Shown in pieces: positions 33,814 to 43,108 of a DNA stretch of 64,000 bases; the first letter of the stretch is position 1; each line of letters starts with the position of its first letter. This DNA comes from Thiotrichaceae bacterium (lineage in GTDB: Bacteria; Pseudomonadota; Gammaproteobacteria; Eutrophobiales; Eutrophobiaceae). The notes under the pieces were generated by a model that made no database searches, was not told where the DNA came from, and worked only from the letters and a program-made list of their open reading frames with translations. The position numbers were made by a program, and so were the translations under genes. The stretch spans positions 23,793-87,792 of the forward strand of contig DUBV01000050.1 of NCBI GenBank assembly GCA_012960105.1, in the 5' to 3' direction.

Positions 33814-34707
33814 CTATATCCAGTAAACAAAGATATATAAACCTAACCAGACGACGTCAACAAAGTGCCAATACCAGGCTACGCCTTCAAAAGCGAAGTG
33901 ATCTTTTGAAGAGAAATGACCCTTCATGGATCTAATCAGAATAATAAAAATCATGGTTGCACCCATAGTCACATGAAAACCATGAAAACCCGTCAACATG
34001 AAAAAGGTTGAACCATAAACGCCAGACTTCATGGTTAAATCAAGTTCATGATACGCATGTGCATATTCACCAATTTGAAAATAAACAAAAACGATACCTA
34101 ATAAAACCGTTGCCGCCAACCACCAACATAAAGGAGCACGGTGATCCTTCCTTAAGGCATGGTGAGCCAAGGTAATGGTTACGCCGCTAGATAGCAGAAG
34201 TATTGTGTTCACAAGAGGGACATCAAACGCAGGGATGACATCTTTAATCGCTGTATATTGCGACTCAACACCAGCTAAAGCCATATCGGGCGTCGTCAGT
34301 AATGGCCATACTGCTTTAAAATCAGGCCATAAGAACATATGTGTCGCAAAACCAGCTCCTTCGCCACCTAACCATGGCACTGATAACACTCTTATGTAGA
34401 AGAGAGCGCCAAAGAATGCTGCGAAGAACATCACTTCAGAAAAGATAAACCAACTCATGCCCCAACGGAAACTGATATCAACCTGCTTGCTGTAATTTCC
34501 CGCCATGCTTTCTCTGATAACATCAGAAAACCAGCCAGAGAACATATAGATAACTGCAGCAATACCCATACCTAGTATGAAAGTACCGAAGCCCGACCCA
34601 TTCAGCATCATGCCACCACCGATAAAGGTGAGAAACAACGCCAAGGTACCAACTATCGGCCAACGACTTGGTTCCGGGATAAAATATGTGTCACTAGAAT
34701 CTGACAT
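33814..34707 (-). CDS. coxC: Cytochrome c oxidase subunit III (aa3-type)
   Basis: A 297-residue subunit III with seven helices. Conserved features are the SDVIRESMAGNYSKQVDISF loop, FFAAFFGALFYIRV, FFMLTGFHGFHVTMGA and the C-terminal VAWYWHFVDVVWLGLYIFVYW. It is the last gene of the main cox operon, after ctaG and 24 bp before the terminator. Confidence 0.96.
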   Translation of the reverse strand: MSDSSDTYFIPEPSRWPIVGTLALFLTFIGGGMMLNGSGFGTFILGMGIAAVIYMFSGWFSDVIRESMAGNYSKQVDISFRWGMSWFIFSEVMFFAAFFGALFYIRVLSVPWLGGEGAGFATHMFLWPDFKAVWPLLTTPDMALAGVESQYTAIKDVIPAFDVPLVNTILLLSSGVTITLAHHALRKDHRAPLCWWLAATVLLGIVFVYFQIGEYAHAYHELDLTMKSGVYGSTFFMLTGFHGFHVTMGATMIFIILIRSMKGHFSSKDHFAFEGVAWYWHFVDVVWLGLYIFVYWI

Positions 34708-34743
34708 AACTATTCCTCTTAAATATTTATTATTTTACTTAAA

Positions 34744-35316
34744 CTAACTAATCGTCTTAACTGCTTTAGTGTCAGATGCTGCTACATCAGCATTATCTGT
34801 TACTAGAAAAAATGTATATGACAAAGTCATAATCAAAATATCTTCTGGCAACTCCGAACCGACAATAAAACGCACAATCATTTCTTTACGTTCGCCAGGC
34901 TCTAATAGCTGCTTGGTAAAACAAAAACACTCGGTTTTATTAAAATATACCGAGGCTTTCTCTGGTGCCACACTAGGTACTGCTTTGCCGACTACAGCCT
35001 TGTCCGATTTATTTTCTACAATAAAAATAGCTTCAGACATTTCTCCAGGATGAACACTCATCTTGTATTTCAGCGCCTTAAATTTCCAAGGCAAATCCGG
35101 GTGTACATTTGAATCAAACTCAACCGTAACTAAACGATCGGCATCCACTTCATCAGCGCTTGCCTCTGACTGAGAAATTACCCCAGTCTTACCGCCGATG
35201 CCGGTTACTTCGCATAGCACTGAGTAAATCGGCACCATGGCAAAGCCAAAACCAAACATTGCAACTGCAAACAAACCTAATTTCTTAGCAGTTTTTATTA
35301 CGCCCTGTTGCGCCAT
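34744..35316 (-). CDS. ctaG: Cytochrome c oxidase assembly protein CtaG (Cox11)
   Basis: A copper chaperone that loads the CuB site of subunit I. One N-terminal helix (LGLFAVAMFGFGFAMVPIYSV) precedes a periplasmic immunoglobulin-like domain with the copper-binding CFCF motif (TECFCFTKQLLEPGE). The ATG at 35316 overlaps the stop of the small upstream gene (TGATG). A GTG one codon earlier is less likely. Position between coxA and coxC is standard. Confidence 0.95.
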   Translation of the reverse strand: MAQQGVIKTAKKLGLFAVAMFGFGFAMVPIYSVLCEVTGIGGKTGVISQSEASADEVDADRLVTVEFDSNVHPDLPWKFKALKYKMSVHPGEMSEAIFIVENKSDKAVVGKAVPSVAPEKASVYFNKTECFCFTKQLLEPGERKEMIVRFIVGSELPEDILIMTLSYTFFLVTDNADVAASDTKAVKTIS

Positions 35317-35441
35317 CACTTCATATACGTCAGGACGATAGCAGCATAAAATCCAAATGCCGCGACACCAACGATAATAGCGATGCGCATGTTTTTTGCT
35401 GCCAATTCCTTTTCAGCTGCTGTTTTATCATTATTACTCAT
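35316..35441 (-). CDS. Small cytochrome oxidase assembly-type membrane protein
   Basis: A 41-residue frame that starts MSNNDKTAAEKELAAKNMRI and ends with one membrane helix (IAIIVGVAAFGFYAAIVLTY). The stop overlaps the ctaG start by one base. Small single-helix proteins of this type between coxA and ctaG are known in proteobacteria as small cytochrome oxidase assembly proteins. The start lies 19 bp after the coxA stop codon. Assignment rests on position and layout. Confidence 0.75.
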   Translation of the reverse strand: MSNNDKTAAEKELAAKNMRIAIIVGVAAFGFYAAIVLTYMK

Positions 35442-35460
35442 AGTCTTTAAAACTCGTCGC

Positions 35461-37053
35461 TTATGAATGCGCTGACGCTTCCGTTACTTCTGGCGGAGTA
35501 GTAAAACTGTGGAACGGAGGAGGCGATGGAAGGGTGAATTCCAACCCATGCGCACCTTCCCAAACTTCGTCAGTTGCTTTTTCACCACCACGAATACACT
35601 TGATAACGACCCAAACCATGATTAGTTGGCTCAAACCAAAGACGATGCCACCAATACTGATAATCGCATTCCAATCAGCAAATTGCGTACTGTAATCAGG
35701 AATACGTCGCGGCATGCCTGCTAGACCAATAAAGTGCATTGGAAAGAACAGAACGTTAACCGAAATCGTCGACAACCAGAAATGCCACTTGCCCAACGTT
35801 TCGTCATACATATGACCGGTCCATTTTGGCAACCAGTAATAAATACCACCGATAATGCCGAAGATAATTCCAGGAACAATGACGTAATGAAAATGCGCCA
35901 CGATGAAATAGGTATCATGGTATTGAAAATCAACCGGGGTGATACCCATCATCACACCAGAGAAACCACCAATAGAGAACATAAATAAAACACCGATAGC
36001 AAATAACATCGGTGTTTCAAATGTCATCGAACCTTTCCACATCGTCGCCGTCCAGTTAAAAATCTTCACGCCGGTAGGTACCGCAATCATCATGGTGGCA
36101 TACATGAAGAACAACTCGCCTGCCAAAGGCATGCCCACTGCAAACATATGATGCGCCCATACAAAGAAAGACAAGAACGCAATCGATGCAGTTGCATAAA
36201 CCATTGAGGAATAACCAAACAACGGCTTACGAGCAAAGGTTGGAATGATCTGCGAGATAATTCCGAAAGAAGGTAATACCAAAATATAAACTTCAGGGTG
36301 GCCAAAGAACCAGAATACATGTTGGAACAATAATGGATCACCGCCACCGGCTGCGTCGAAGAAAGCAGTACCGAAAAATTTATCTGTCAACAACATGGTT
36401 ACGCCACCTGCTAACACAGGCATTGCCGCGATTAACAAGAATGCGGTAATAATCCAGGTCCAGACAAACAAAGGCAATCTCATGAAAGTCATACCAGGGG
36501 CACGCATATTAAATACCGTAGCAATAATATTAATCGCACCCATGATTGAAGAGATACCGAGTAGATGCACGGCAAATATCAAGAACGGAAAACCATCGCC
36601 TAACTGGAATACCAACGGTGGATACATGGTCCAGCCACCGGCTGGTGCTCCGCCTTCCATGAAAAATGTTGATAACAACAAGGTAAATGAGAATGGAAGC
36701 AACCAGAAACTCATGTTGTTCATTCTTGGCATTGCCATATCAGGCGCACCAATCATCAGTGGAATCATCCAGTTGGCTAGACCTACGCCTGCTGGCATTA
36801 ATGCACCGAAAATCATGACTAGTGCATGCACTGTCGTCATAGAATTGAAAAACTGTGGATTTACAAATTGTAATCCAGGCTGAAATAATTCAGCGCGAAT
36901 TACCATTGCCATAGCGCCACCGACAAAAAACATTGTCAGAGCGAATATCAGGTACATAGTACCGATGTCTTTATGGTTTGTTGAAAATAACCAACGGCCT
37001 ATGCCGGTAGGCTTATGATCGTGATGATCGTCGTGGACAGCTGCGTCGCTCAT
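35461..37053 (-). CDS. coxA: Cytochrome c oxidase subunit I (aa3-type)
   Basis: The 530-residue catalytic subunit. Histidine ligands and proton-channel motifs are in TVHALVMIFGALMP, HPEVYILVLPSFGIIS, HHMFAVGMP and IVAHFHYVIVPG. Twelve helices are present. It is shorter at the C-terminus and clearly different in sequence from the subunit I of the second oxidase (24681-26462). It is the second gene of the operon after coxB. Confidence 0.97.
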   Translation of the reverse strand: MSDAAVHDDHHDHKPTGIGRWLFSTNHKDIGTMYLIFALTMFFVGGAMAMVIRAELFQPGLQFVNPQFFNSMTTVHALVMIFGALMPAGVGLANWMIPLMIGAPDMAMPRMNNMSFWLLPFSFTLLLSTFFMEGGAPAGGWTMYPPLVFQLGDGFPFLIFAVHLLGISSIMGAINIIATVFNMRAPGMTFMRLPLFVWTWIITAFLLIAAMPVLAGGVTMLLTDKFFGTAFFDAAGGGDPLLFQHVFWFFGHPEVYILVLPSFGIISQIIPTFARKPLFGYSSMVYATASIAFLSFFVWAHHMFAVGMPLAGELFFMYATMMIAVPTGVKIFNWTATMWKGSMTFETPMLFAIGVLFMFSIGGFSGVMMGITPVDFQYHDTYFIVAHFHYVIVPGIIFGIIGGIYYWLPKWTGHMYDETLGKWHFWLSTISVNVLFFPMHFIGLAGMPRRIPDYSTQFADWNAIISIGGIVFGLSQLIMVWVVIKCIRGGEKATDEVWEGAHGLEFTLPSPPPFHSFTTPPEVTEASAHS

Positions 37054-37106
37054 GAATCTATCCTCTATTTACTTAATCTAAATAATTAATGTTATTAATG
37101 TTGTTA

Positions 37107-38237
37107 TTATCGTGCTGCTTTTACATCTGATGGCTGAACCATATCGCCAGCATCATTGCCCCATGAATTTCGTTCATAGGTAATTACAGCAGCAAGATCG
37201 ACATCGTTTAACTGGCCTTTGAATGCTGGCATTAAATTCTTACCATCAAGTACCTTGCTTATATGGTCGCCAGCAGGACCTGTAGCAATCGGACTGCCCG
37301 CTAATGCAGGGAATAAACCGGCAGCGCCTTCACCTTGTGCCATATGGCAAGCAGCACAGTTGGCTGCATAAACAGTAGCGCCTTTTTCCATTAACTCAGC
37401 CATGGTCATGTCTTTACCAAGTGCTGCTTCAGCTTTTTCAGCCTTCTTTTCTTCAATCCAAACTGCGTAATCTTCTTTTGTTACCGCGTGTACAACAATA
37501 GGCATGAAACCATGGTCTTTACCGCAAAGTTCTGTACATTTGCCTCGGTATGTACCGACTTTCTTGATGTTGGTCCAGTTATCATTGATAAAACCAGGAA
37601 TCGCATCTCGCTTCCAACCCAAATCAGGCACCCACCATGAGTGGATAACATCCGATGCTGTTGTCAAAATTCGTATTTTTGTATCGATTGGTAGAACTAT
37701 TGGGTTGTCGACATTATTCAAATAATTATCGATTGACTCTGGATTGATACCTGAGTCAATTTGAGCGGCTGCTCGATCATCTGCATGTAAAGCACTGACG
37801 ATAGTGATATCTTCATCAAGATAATCATATTGCCATTTCCATTGATGACCTGTGACTTTCAATGTCATTTCCGCATCACCTGTCTTTTCCATAAAAATTA
37901 AAACTTGCGTAGCAGGAATAGCCATACCGATTAAGATTAAGATAGGAATAACGGTCCAGATGATTTCAGCGGTCGTACTGTGATGAAATTGCGCTGCAAC
38001 CGCACCTTTTGATTTTCTATGATGGAAAATCGACCAAGTCATGACCGAAAAGACTACGATGCCGATAACGGTCACAACATACAAAATAATCATATGTAAT
38101 TCATAGACTCTGTGACTGGTTTCAGTGACACCTTCTGTCAAATTGAGCGGATATTCGGCCAGCACTGCCCCGCTCACTAGAAATAATGAAACTGCAATTA
38201 GACCAAGCACAGTTCGTTTTAATTTATCGACTGACAT
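37107..38237 (-). CDS. coxB: Cytochrome c oxidase subunit II with fused cytochrome c (aa3/caa3-type)
   Basis: A signal-like helix (LIAVSLFLVSGAVLAE) and two membrane helices anchor a CuA domain, with ligands in CTELCGKDHGFMP. A fused cytochrome c follows, heme motif CAACH at residues 294-298 and distal NLMPAF. Both oxidases in the window therefore have caa3-like subunit II. It is the first gene of the main cox operon, with an FNR-type site about 260 bp upstream. Confidence 0.95.
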   Translation of the reverse strand: MSVDKLKRTVLGLIAVSLFLVSGAVLAEYPLNLTEGVTETSHRVYELHMIILYVVTVIGIVVFSVMTWSIFHHRKSKGAVAAQFHHSTTAEIIWTVIPILILIGMAIPATQVLIFMEKTGDAEMTLKVTGHQWKWQYDYLDEDITIVSALHADDRAAAQIDSGINPESIDNYLNNVDNPIVLPIDTKIRILTTASDVIHSWWVPDLGWKRDAIPGFINDNWTNIKKVGTYRGKCTELCGKDHGFMPIVVHAVTKEDYAVWIEEKKAEKAEAALGKDMTMAELMEKGATVYAANCAACHMAQGEGAAGLFPALAGSPIATGPAGDHISKVLDGKNLMPAFKGQLNDVDLAAVITYERNSWGNDAGDMVQPSDVKAAR

Positions 38238-38495
38238 ACAACATTCCTCAGCATTGATGGTTTTTGTAATATTTCTTTAAAATTTTTGTAATTCTTATTG
38301 AAGGCTACCTTGCCGTGGTTAATTTGCGCTATACCCATAGTCGCTACCACATTGTCATCTACTATTAAAATGACACAACACCCTGATATCTTTAAATCTA
38401 TTTCAAAACTAAAGAACTCAAAACATTGTCGAGTCGAGCTAACTGCTCTCTCTCGGTGCGACAATATGCCATATTCGCCATTGTTTGCAACCTTC

Positions 38496-38509
38496 TTGAT
38501 CTTGATCAA
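38496..38509. promoter_or_regulatory. FNR/Anr-type binding site upstream of coxB
   Basis: TTGAT-CTTG-ATCAA matches the FNR/Anr consensus TTGAT-N4-ATCAA without mismatch. It lies 259 bp upstream of the coxB start and 25 bp from the bioD stop codon, at the far end of a 296-bp region with no gene. An oxygen-sensing regulator controlling the aerobic oxidase would be logical. The long distance to coxB means the promoter must lie in between or the leader is long. Confidence 0.65.
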
Positions 38510-38529
38510 TTTATTATTGCAATAATAAA
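38510..38529. repeat. Perfect 20-bp palindrome next to the FNR-type site
   Basis: TTTATTATTGCAATAATAAA is a perfect dyad that begins at the base after the FNR-type site and ends 4 bp before the bioD stop codon. It could be a second operator of the cox promoter region or a weak AT-rich terminator of the bio operon. The rest of 38238-38495 shows no gene I can support. Confidence 0.45.
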
Positions 38530-38533
38530 ATAT

Positions 38534-39211
38534 CTAGGAGATATCAGATAGGTCGATATTTTCAAATAATTTGTCTGGTTCAAAATTTACCATATAGGGT
38601 AAATCTGCAATATGCGGACATTCTAAAGCTGCTTTTATCGTTTCAATTGTTTCTTCATGAAACAGGTAGTCTTTATCTAACCGATTGCTCACCCAGCCCT
38701 TTAAAATCAAGCCATCAGCCTTGATTGCCTCAGCGGTTAGCAGGGCATGATTTATACAGCCTAGCTTTAATCCCACCACCATAATTACTGGCAATTCTAA
38801 AGACCGGACTAAATCTACAAGGCTTTCCTTGTTTGAAAGAGGAACCCGCCATCCACCTACGCCTTCAACTATCACATTTCTGCTATTAGATGCTAGCTCT
38901 CTATAGCATGCAATAATTTGATTTAGATCAATTTTTTCATTTTTTTTACTCGATGCGATGTGTGGCGCGACAGCTAATTCAAATACCGCAGGGTTTATTA
39001 AATGATAGTCCGTTGATTTGCTGCAATACCGCATTATTAATTCGGCATCTTCGTTTATTATCCTGCCGTTTTTAAGCCTAGCTCCTGACGCTATCGGTTT
39101 CATTCCAGAAACTTGATGCCCCTGGTTTTTTAAAGCTGTCATTAGAGCAAGTGTAAACCGGGTTTTTCCTATCCCTGTATCTGTTCCTGTAATAAAAATA
39201 CCTTTGGACAT
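38534..39211 (-). CDS. bioD: ATP-dependent dethiobiotin synthetase
   Basis: Closes the ureido ring of dethiobiotin from 7,8-diaminopelargonate, CO2 and ATP. The N-terminal P-loop GTDTGIGKTRFTLAL and GMKPIASG are conserved, as are EGVGGWRVPL and VVGLKLGCINHALLT. At 225 residues it is normal. It is the last gene of bioBFHCD. The preceding enzyme in the pathway, BioA, is not encoded in the window. Confidence 0.96.
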   Translation of the reverse strand: MSKGIFITGTDTGIGKTRFTLALMTALKNQGHQVSGMKPIASGARLKNGRIINEDAELIMRYCSKSTDYHLINPAVFELAVAPHIASSKKNEKIDLNQIIACYRELASNSRNVIVEGVGGWRVPLSNKESLVDLVRSLELPVIMVVGLKLGCINHALLTAEAIKADGLILKGWVSNRLDKDYLFHEETIETIKAALECPHIADLPYMVNFEPDKLFENIDLSDIS

Positions 39212-39213
39212 GA

Positions 39214-40119
39214 TTACTTTGGTTTTCGACTTGCCAGATCTTTCTTTAGATCTGCTAGTGATATGGTTTGAATATTTGTATCTGTCTTTATATTTTTTAC
39301 CGTTTCAGACTTCCAGGCATGCCCATATATGACTTCGTAAGTTGCCGGCAATTTATTATTCTTTCTATACGACTCGTAATGTTTCATGACTTTTTGCAGG
39401 CGTTGCTTTCCCGTTAGCGTCTTTCTTCGGCCATTATTAACATTGTGTGCGCCTATATTTTTTAACTCACGCATTAATTGCTTACATCCATCATAAGTTA
39501 AAATAATATGCTCGATGCTCAGTACGGGAGCATCCATACCATTTCGCATTAATGAGTCACCTATGTCATGCATATCTACAAACGCATTCACATGTACTTT
39601 GTTATCGACCTTGCGCCAACTCTCTCTTAGTTCCTTTAAGGTATCTGGACCAAAGCTGGCAAACATAAACACACCGCCAGGTTTTAGTACGCGTTTAATT
39701 TCAGAAAACACCTGATCGAGATCATTGCACCACTGCAACATTAGGCTGCTAAAAACACAATCAACACTATTATTTACTAAAGGAATTTTATTTGCATCGG
39801 CACATAAAAAATGATTATTTGAGAAAAATCTCGGTGTGTGTGTACGTGAGTTTTTTATCATCTCCACAGAAATATCAACTTGATATATCTGCGCTTTTTT
39901 AAACAGTTGTTTTAATAGTCTTGATCCATATCCTGTGCCCGCACCTAATTCTAGTATTGTTTTAGGCTTAATCTTTATATGTTCAAAAGATTCAATTAAC
40001 CGATCAGCTACTGTTTGTTGTAATAGAGCAGCATCATCATACTTTGTAGCGGCGACATTAAATGCCTCGCGCACACTTTTACTATCAAGCTGATAATTAT
40101 TTTGTATTGAATCTTTCAT
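39214..40119 (-). CDS. bioC: Malonyl-ACP O-methyltransferase BioC
   Basis: Methylates malonyl-ACP so that the fatty-acid machinery can make the pimeloyl chain. The SAM-binding motif LELGAGTGYGSRLLK, VDISVEMI, and FSSLMLQWCNDLDQVFSE are typical of BioC, as is VFMFASFGPDTLKELRESW. The C-terminal part (GRRKTLTGKQRLQKVMKHYE) carries the conserved TLTGK region. It overlaps the bioH stop by 4 bp. Confidence 0.95.
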   Translation of the reverse strand: MKDSIQNNYQLDSKSVREAFNVAATKYDDAALLQQTVADRLIESFEHIKIKPKTILELGAGTGYGSRLLKQLFKKAQIYQVDISVEMIKNSRTHTPRFFSNNHFLCADANKIPLVNNSVDCVFSSLMLQWCNDLDQVFSEIKRVLKPGGVFMFASFGPDTLKELRESWRKVDNKVHVNAFVDMHDIGDSLMRNGMDAPVLSIEHIILTYDGCKQLMRELKNIGAHNVNNGRRKTLTGKQRLQKVMKHYESYRKNNKLPATYEVIYGHAWKSETVKNIKTDTNIQTISLADLKKDLASRKPK

Positions 40120-40841
40120 TTAAATTGCTCATTGATGAATTCATCAATTATTTTGATGGTTTCGTGTTGTTTACTAATGAATGGTGCGTGACCACAATTA
40201 TTTATAACTGAGCACTGGACGTTGGGATTGATTTTTTTTATGTCATTTTTAATTTTAAAATTTATCAGTGAATCATTTTCTCCCAATATAATCTTCACGG
40301 GTATTTTTACTTTCGAGAATTCTTTTCTGAGATCTATTAGTCGCATCTCATTTAATAAAGCAAACAATGTTTCTTTATGTTTTTTATCTGTAGTATTATT
40401 ACGAATAAATTTATTTGTTTCTTTTGCGGACATATCCCCGTGTGCAATTAAGCCTGCAAAATAATTAAGTGCGCTTTCTGTATTTTTTTCTAGATTATTC
40501 TGCAGAGCCTTAATTGCTTTTTCTTCTATTACATTATTCCATTCATGTTTATTTATAAAGCAGGGCGGACTAGCAATATAAATTATTGCTTTAATCTTGT
40601 TTGACATGCCGGCTAAATATGTCGCTACTAATCCTCCTAGTGACCAAGCGATGATAATACTATCCGTTTTTATTCTTTCTTCTATTCTGCCTGCTATGGA
40701 ATCAAGGTTTTTATCTTTAGTGTCGTCAGCGATTTCATACAGACAGGGTGCGGTTATTTTATTAAAGGCACTTAATTGCTCTTCGAAACCCTGCCATATT
40801 TTATTTGACGTGCCCCAGCCATGTAACAATAAACAGTCCAT
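40116..40841 (-). CDS. bioH: Pimeloyl-ACP methyl ester esterase BioH
   Basis: Removes the methyl group added by BioC and so ends chain elongation. An alpha/beta-hydrolase with LLLHGWGTSNKIW at the N-terminus, nucleophile elbow AWSLGGLVATYL, an Asp in ILGENDSLI and the histidine in CGHAPFISKQH. Position between bioF and bioC supports the assignment over other esterases. Sequence is divergent and AT-rich. Confidence 0.93.
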   Translation of the reverse strand: MDCLLLHGWGTSNKIWQGFEEQLSAFNKITAPCLYEIADDTKDKNLDSIAGRIEERIKTDSIIIAWSLGGLVATYLAGMSNKIKAIIYIASPPCFINKHEWNNVIEEKAIKALQNNLEKNTESALNYFAGLIAHGDMSAKETNKFIRNNTTDKKHKETLFALLNEMRLIDLRKEFSKVKIPVKIILGENDSLINFKIKNDIKKINPNVQCSVINNCGHAPFISKQHETIKIIDEFINEQFK

Positions 40842-40844
40842 CTT

Positions 40845-42002
40845 TTAGTCTTTTATGCTCACTACGGTTTTTAAAGTCTCAACAAGAAGATCTATCTGAT
40901 CCTTTGTATGCTTTGCTGTAATACTTATTCGTAAACGAGATGTATTTTTAGGCACGGTTGGCGGCCTTATAGCTGTTACTAATATTTTATTTTCATATAG
41001 CTCTTTACTTGCTGCTAATGCCTGGGCTGCTTTGCCTATAATTAATGGTTGTATATGAGACATCGACTCACCAATGTTCAAACCTGAGCCCGCTGTTTGG
41101 TTTTTATAATGCAAGACTAAATCTTTTATATTTTTCCTTAAGTAATCGCCTTCTGAAACCAAATCAATAGCTCGCGTCATTGTTGCTGCTATTGAAGGCA
41201 ATAATGCCGTTGTATATATATAGGTTCTTGCTTTTTGTATAAATGCTTCGATATGTAATTTGCTTCCTGAAACAAATGCGCCGCTTGCACCAAATGATTT
41301 TCCAAACGTGCCAATGATTATCGGCACTTGTTGTTGATCAAGATTTAATACTTCGAGTAAACCAGCTCCACGTTCTCCCAAAACACCGAGTCCATGTGCA
41401 TCGTCAACTATTAGTAGCGCATTATATTTTTTACTTAGTTCTGCTATTTCTCTTAATAAAGCGTAATCGCCATCCATGCTGAACACACCATCAGTCATTA
41501 CTACTAAGTTATATTTTTTATTTTTTTCTAAAAGCGTTTTTAAATTTTCAACATCATTATGACGATAACGAACAAGTTTTCCTTTTGAGAGTAACGCTGA
41601 GTCAATTAACGACGCATGATTTAATTTATCCTGAAGAACTACCGTATTTGAATCTATTAATACAGATGCAATTGCCAGATTAGCTTGATAACCTGTAGGG
41701 AAAATTAATGCTGCATCTCTGTCTAAAAACTGAGATAACTTTTCTTCTAGTAATTTATGTGGGGTTAAATGACCTACTATTAATTGTGATGATGCAGCGC
41801 CAACACCATATTTATCTATTGCCGCTATCATACAATCTTTTAATTCTGCATTGTTTGCAAAGCCTAAATAATCATTGCTGCTAAAATTTATATACTGTTG
41901 CCCTTCTATTTCTATCAGCGCCCCTTGCGCGGAATTTATTATTTTTCTTTCTCTATATAAACCACTAGATTTTCGCTGATTTATTTCTTCTGCCAAGTTC
42001 AC
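40845..42002 (-). CDS. bioF: 8-amino-7-oxononanoate synthase
   Basis: A PLP enzyme that condenses pimeloyl-ACP with alanine. Conserved features are INFSSNDYLGFANN, FPTGYQANLAI, VVDDAHGLGVLGERGAG and the PLP lysine in IGTFGKSFGASGAFVSGS. Length 385 is normal. It follows bioB by 15 bp and is 3 bp from bioH. Identification is secure. Confidence 0.96.
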   Translation of the reverse strand: MNLAEEINQRKSSGLYRERKIINSAQGALIEIEGQQYINFSSNDYLGFANNAELKDCMIAAIDKYGVGAASSQLIVGHLTPHKLLEEKLSQFLDRDAALIFPTGYQANLAIASVLIDSNTVVLQDKLNHASLIDSALLSKGKLVRYRHNDVENLKTLLEKNKKYNLVVMTDGVFSMDGDYALLREIAELSKKYNALLIVDDAHGLGVLGERGAGLLEVLNLDQQQVPIIIGTFGKSFGASGAFVSGSKLHIEAFIQKARTYIYTTALLPSIAATMTRAIDLVSEGDYLRKNIKDLVLHYKNQTAGSGLNIGESMSHIQPLIIGKAAQALAASKELYENKILVTAIRPPTVPKNTSRLRISITAKHTKDQIDLLVETLKTVVSIKD

Positions 42003-42017
42003 TTTCTTAAACGCGCA

Positions 42018-42983
42018 TTAATGCTGAGATGATTGCATGCCTAAACGCTCGAACAACATTTTATCTTGTTCCAATTGAGGGTTGTCCGTGGTCAATAATT
42101 TTTCTCCATAAAAAATGGAGTTTGCTCCAGCAAGAAAACATAGGGCCTGCATTTCGTCGGTCATCTCATTACGTCCTGCTGAAAGCCGCACATAGGAAGC
42201 CGGCATCATAATTCTTGCTGCGGCTATTATTCTTATAAAATCAATTGCGTCGGGCACATCTGCATCTTTAAGTGGTGTGCCTTCAACTTGTACCAACATG
42301 TTGATTGGTACGCTTTCAGGCTGCTTAGACATATTTGCTAACGTTAATAATAAGCCTGCGCGATCATTTTGATCTTCCCCCATGCCGATGATGCCGCCAC
42401 TACATACATTGATCTCCGCTTGCCTTACGTTGTCTAGTGTATCGAGTCGATCCTGATAATCTCGAGTACTTATAATTTTTGAGTAATATTCTGGTGAGCA
42501 ATCTAGATTGTGATTGTAATAATCAAGGCCCGCTGACTTTAAATTTTTTGCTTGTTCCCTAGATAACATGCCCAGAGTTACACAGGTTTCCATGCCCGTT
42601 GCTTTAACGGCCTCAACCATGGCCATTACTTTTTCTAAATCTTTTTGTTTTGGTTGGCGCCAAGCCGCACCCATACAAAAACGTGTTGCACCTTTTTCTT
42701 TTGCTGCTTTTGCTTGAGTTAACACATCTGTGAGATCCAACAACTTTTCTGCTTCTACTCCAGTATCGTAATGAGCGCTTTGTGGACAATAAGCACAGTC
42801 TTCTGGACACCCACCTGTTTTAATATTCATTAAGGTACTCAATTGAACGTAGTTTGGATCAAAATTTTCACGATGAATTTGTTGTGCTGAAAATAACAAA
42901 TCGTTAAACGGTTGATTTAATAAGGAAACAGCTTCTTCTCTGGTCCAATCATTTTTGATGGGTGTGTTTTTATTGGTTTGCAT
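42018..42983 (-). CDS. bioB: Biotin synthase
   Basis: A radical SAM enzyme that inserts sulfur into dethiobiotin. The 4Fe-4S cysteines are in [16 protein letters not shown] (CxxxCxxC), and [19 protein letters not shown] and RLSAGR are conserved, the last providing the arginine of the 2Fe-2S site. At 321 residues it is normal. It is the first gene of the bio operon and lies 87 bp from a BirA-like operator. Confidence 0.97.
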   Translation of the reverse strand: MQTNKNTPIKNDWTREEAVSLLNQPFNDLLFSAQQIHRENFDPNYVQLSTLMNIKTGGCPEDCAYCPQSAHYDTGVEAEKLLDLTDVLTQAKAAKEKGATRFCMGAAWRQPKQKDLEKVMAMVEAVKATGMETCVTLGMLSREQAKNLKSAGLDYYNHNLDCSPEYYSKIISTRDYQDRLDTLDNVRQAEINVCSGGIIGMGEDQNDRAGLLLTLANMSKQPESVPINMLVQVEGTPLKDADVPDAIDFIRIIAAARIMMPASYVRLSAGRNEMTDEMQALCFLAGANSIFYGEKLLTTDNPQLEQDKMLFERLGMQSSQH

Positions 42984-43069
42984 AAATCGCTCTTTTTAGT
43001 TTGCTTTGTTGCAATGTTATTAACTCTGAATTTATTTCAAAACGTGCCACAATGAAAATTAAGAATTAT

Positions 43070-43102
43070 TAGTAAACTTTTTATTTTCTATAAGGTTAAC
43101 AG
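43070..43102. promoter_or_regulatory. BirA-like biotin operator between bioB and comF
   Basis: TAGTAAACT-N15-GGTTAACAG matches the BirA consensus TTGTAAACC-N15/16-GGTTTACAA at 7 of 9 positions in each half. It lies in the 125-bp divergent gap, 87 bp upstream of the bioB ATG, where biotin repression would act. It ends 6 bp before the comF ATG, so it could affect that gene too. Half-site mismatches make it a candidate only. Confidence 0.5.
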
Positions 43103-43108
43103 ACTGAC

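Noticed and set aside
38219..38509. 96-codon minus-strand frame in the bioD-coxB gap
   Set aside because: It would start at TTG inside the FNR-type site, overlaps coxB, has no ribosome site and no recognisable domain. Treated as the coxB leader and control region.
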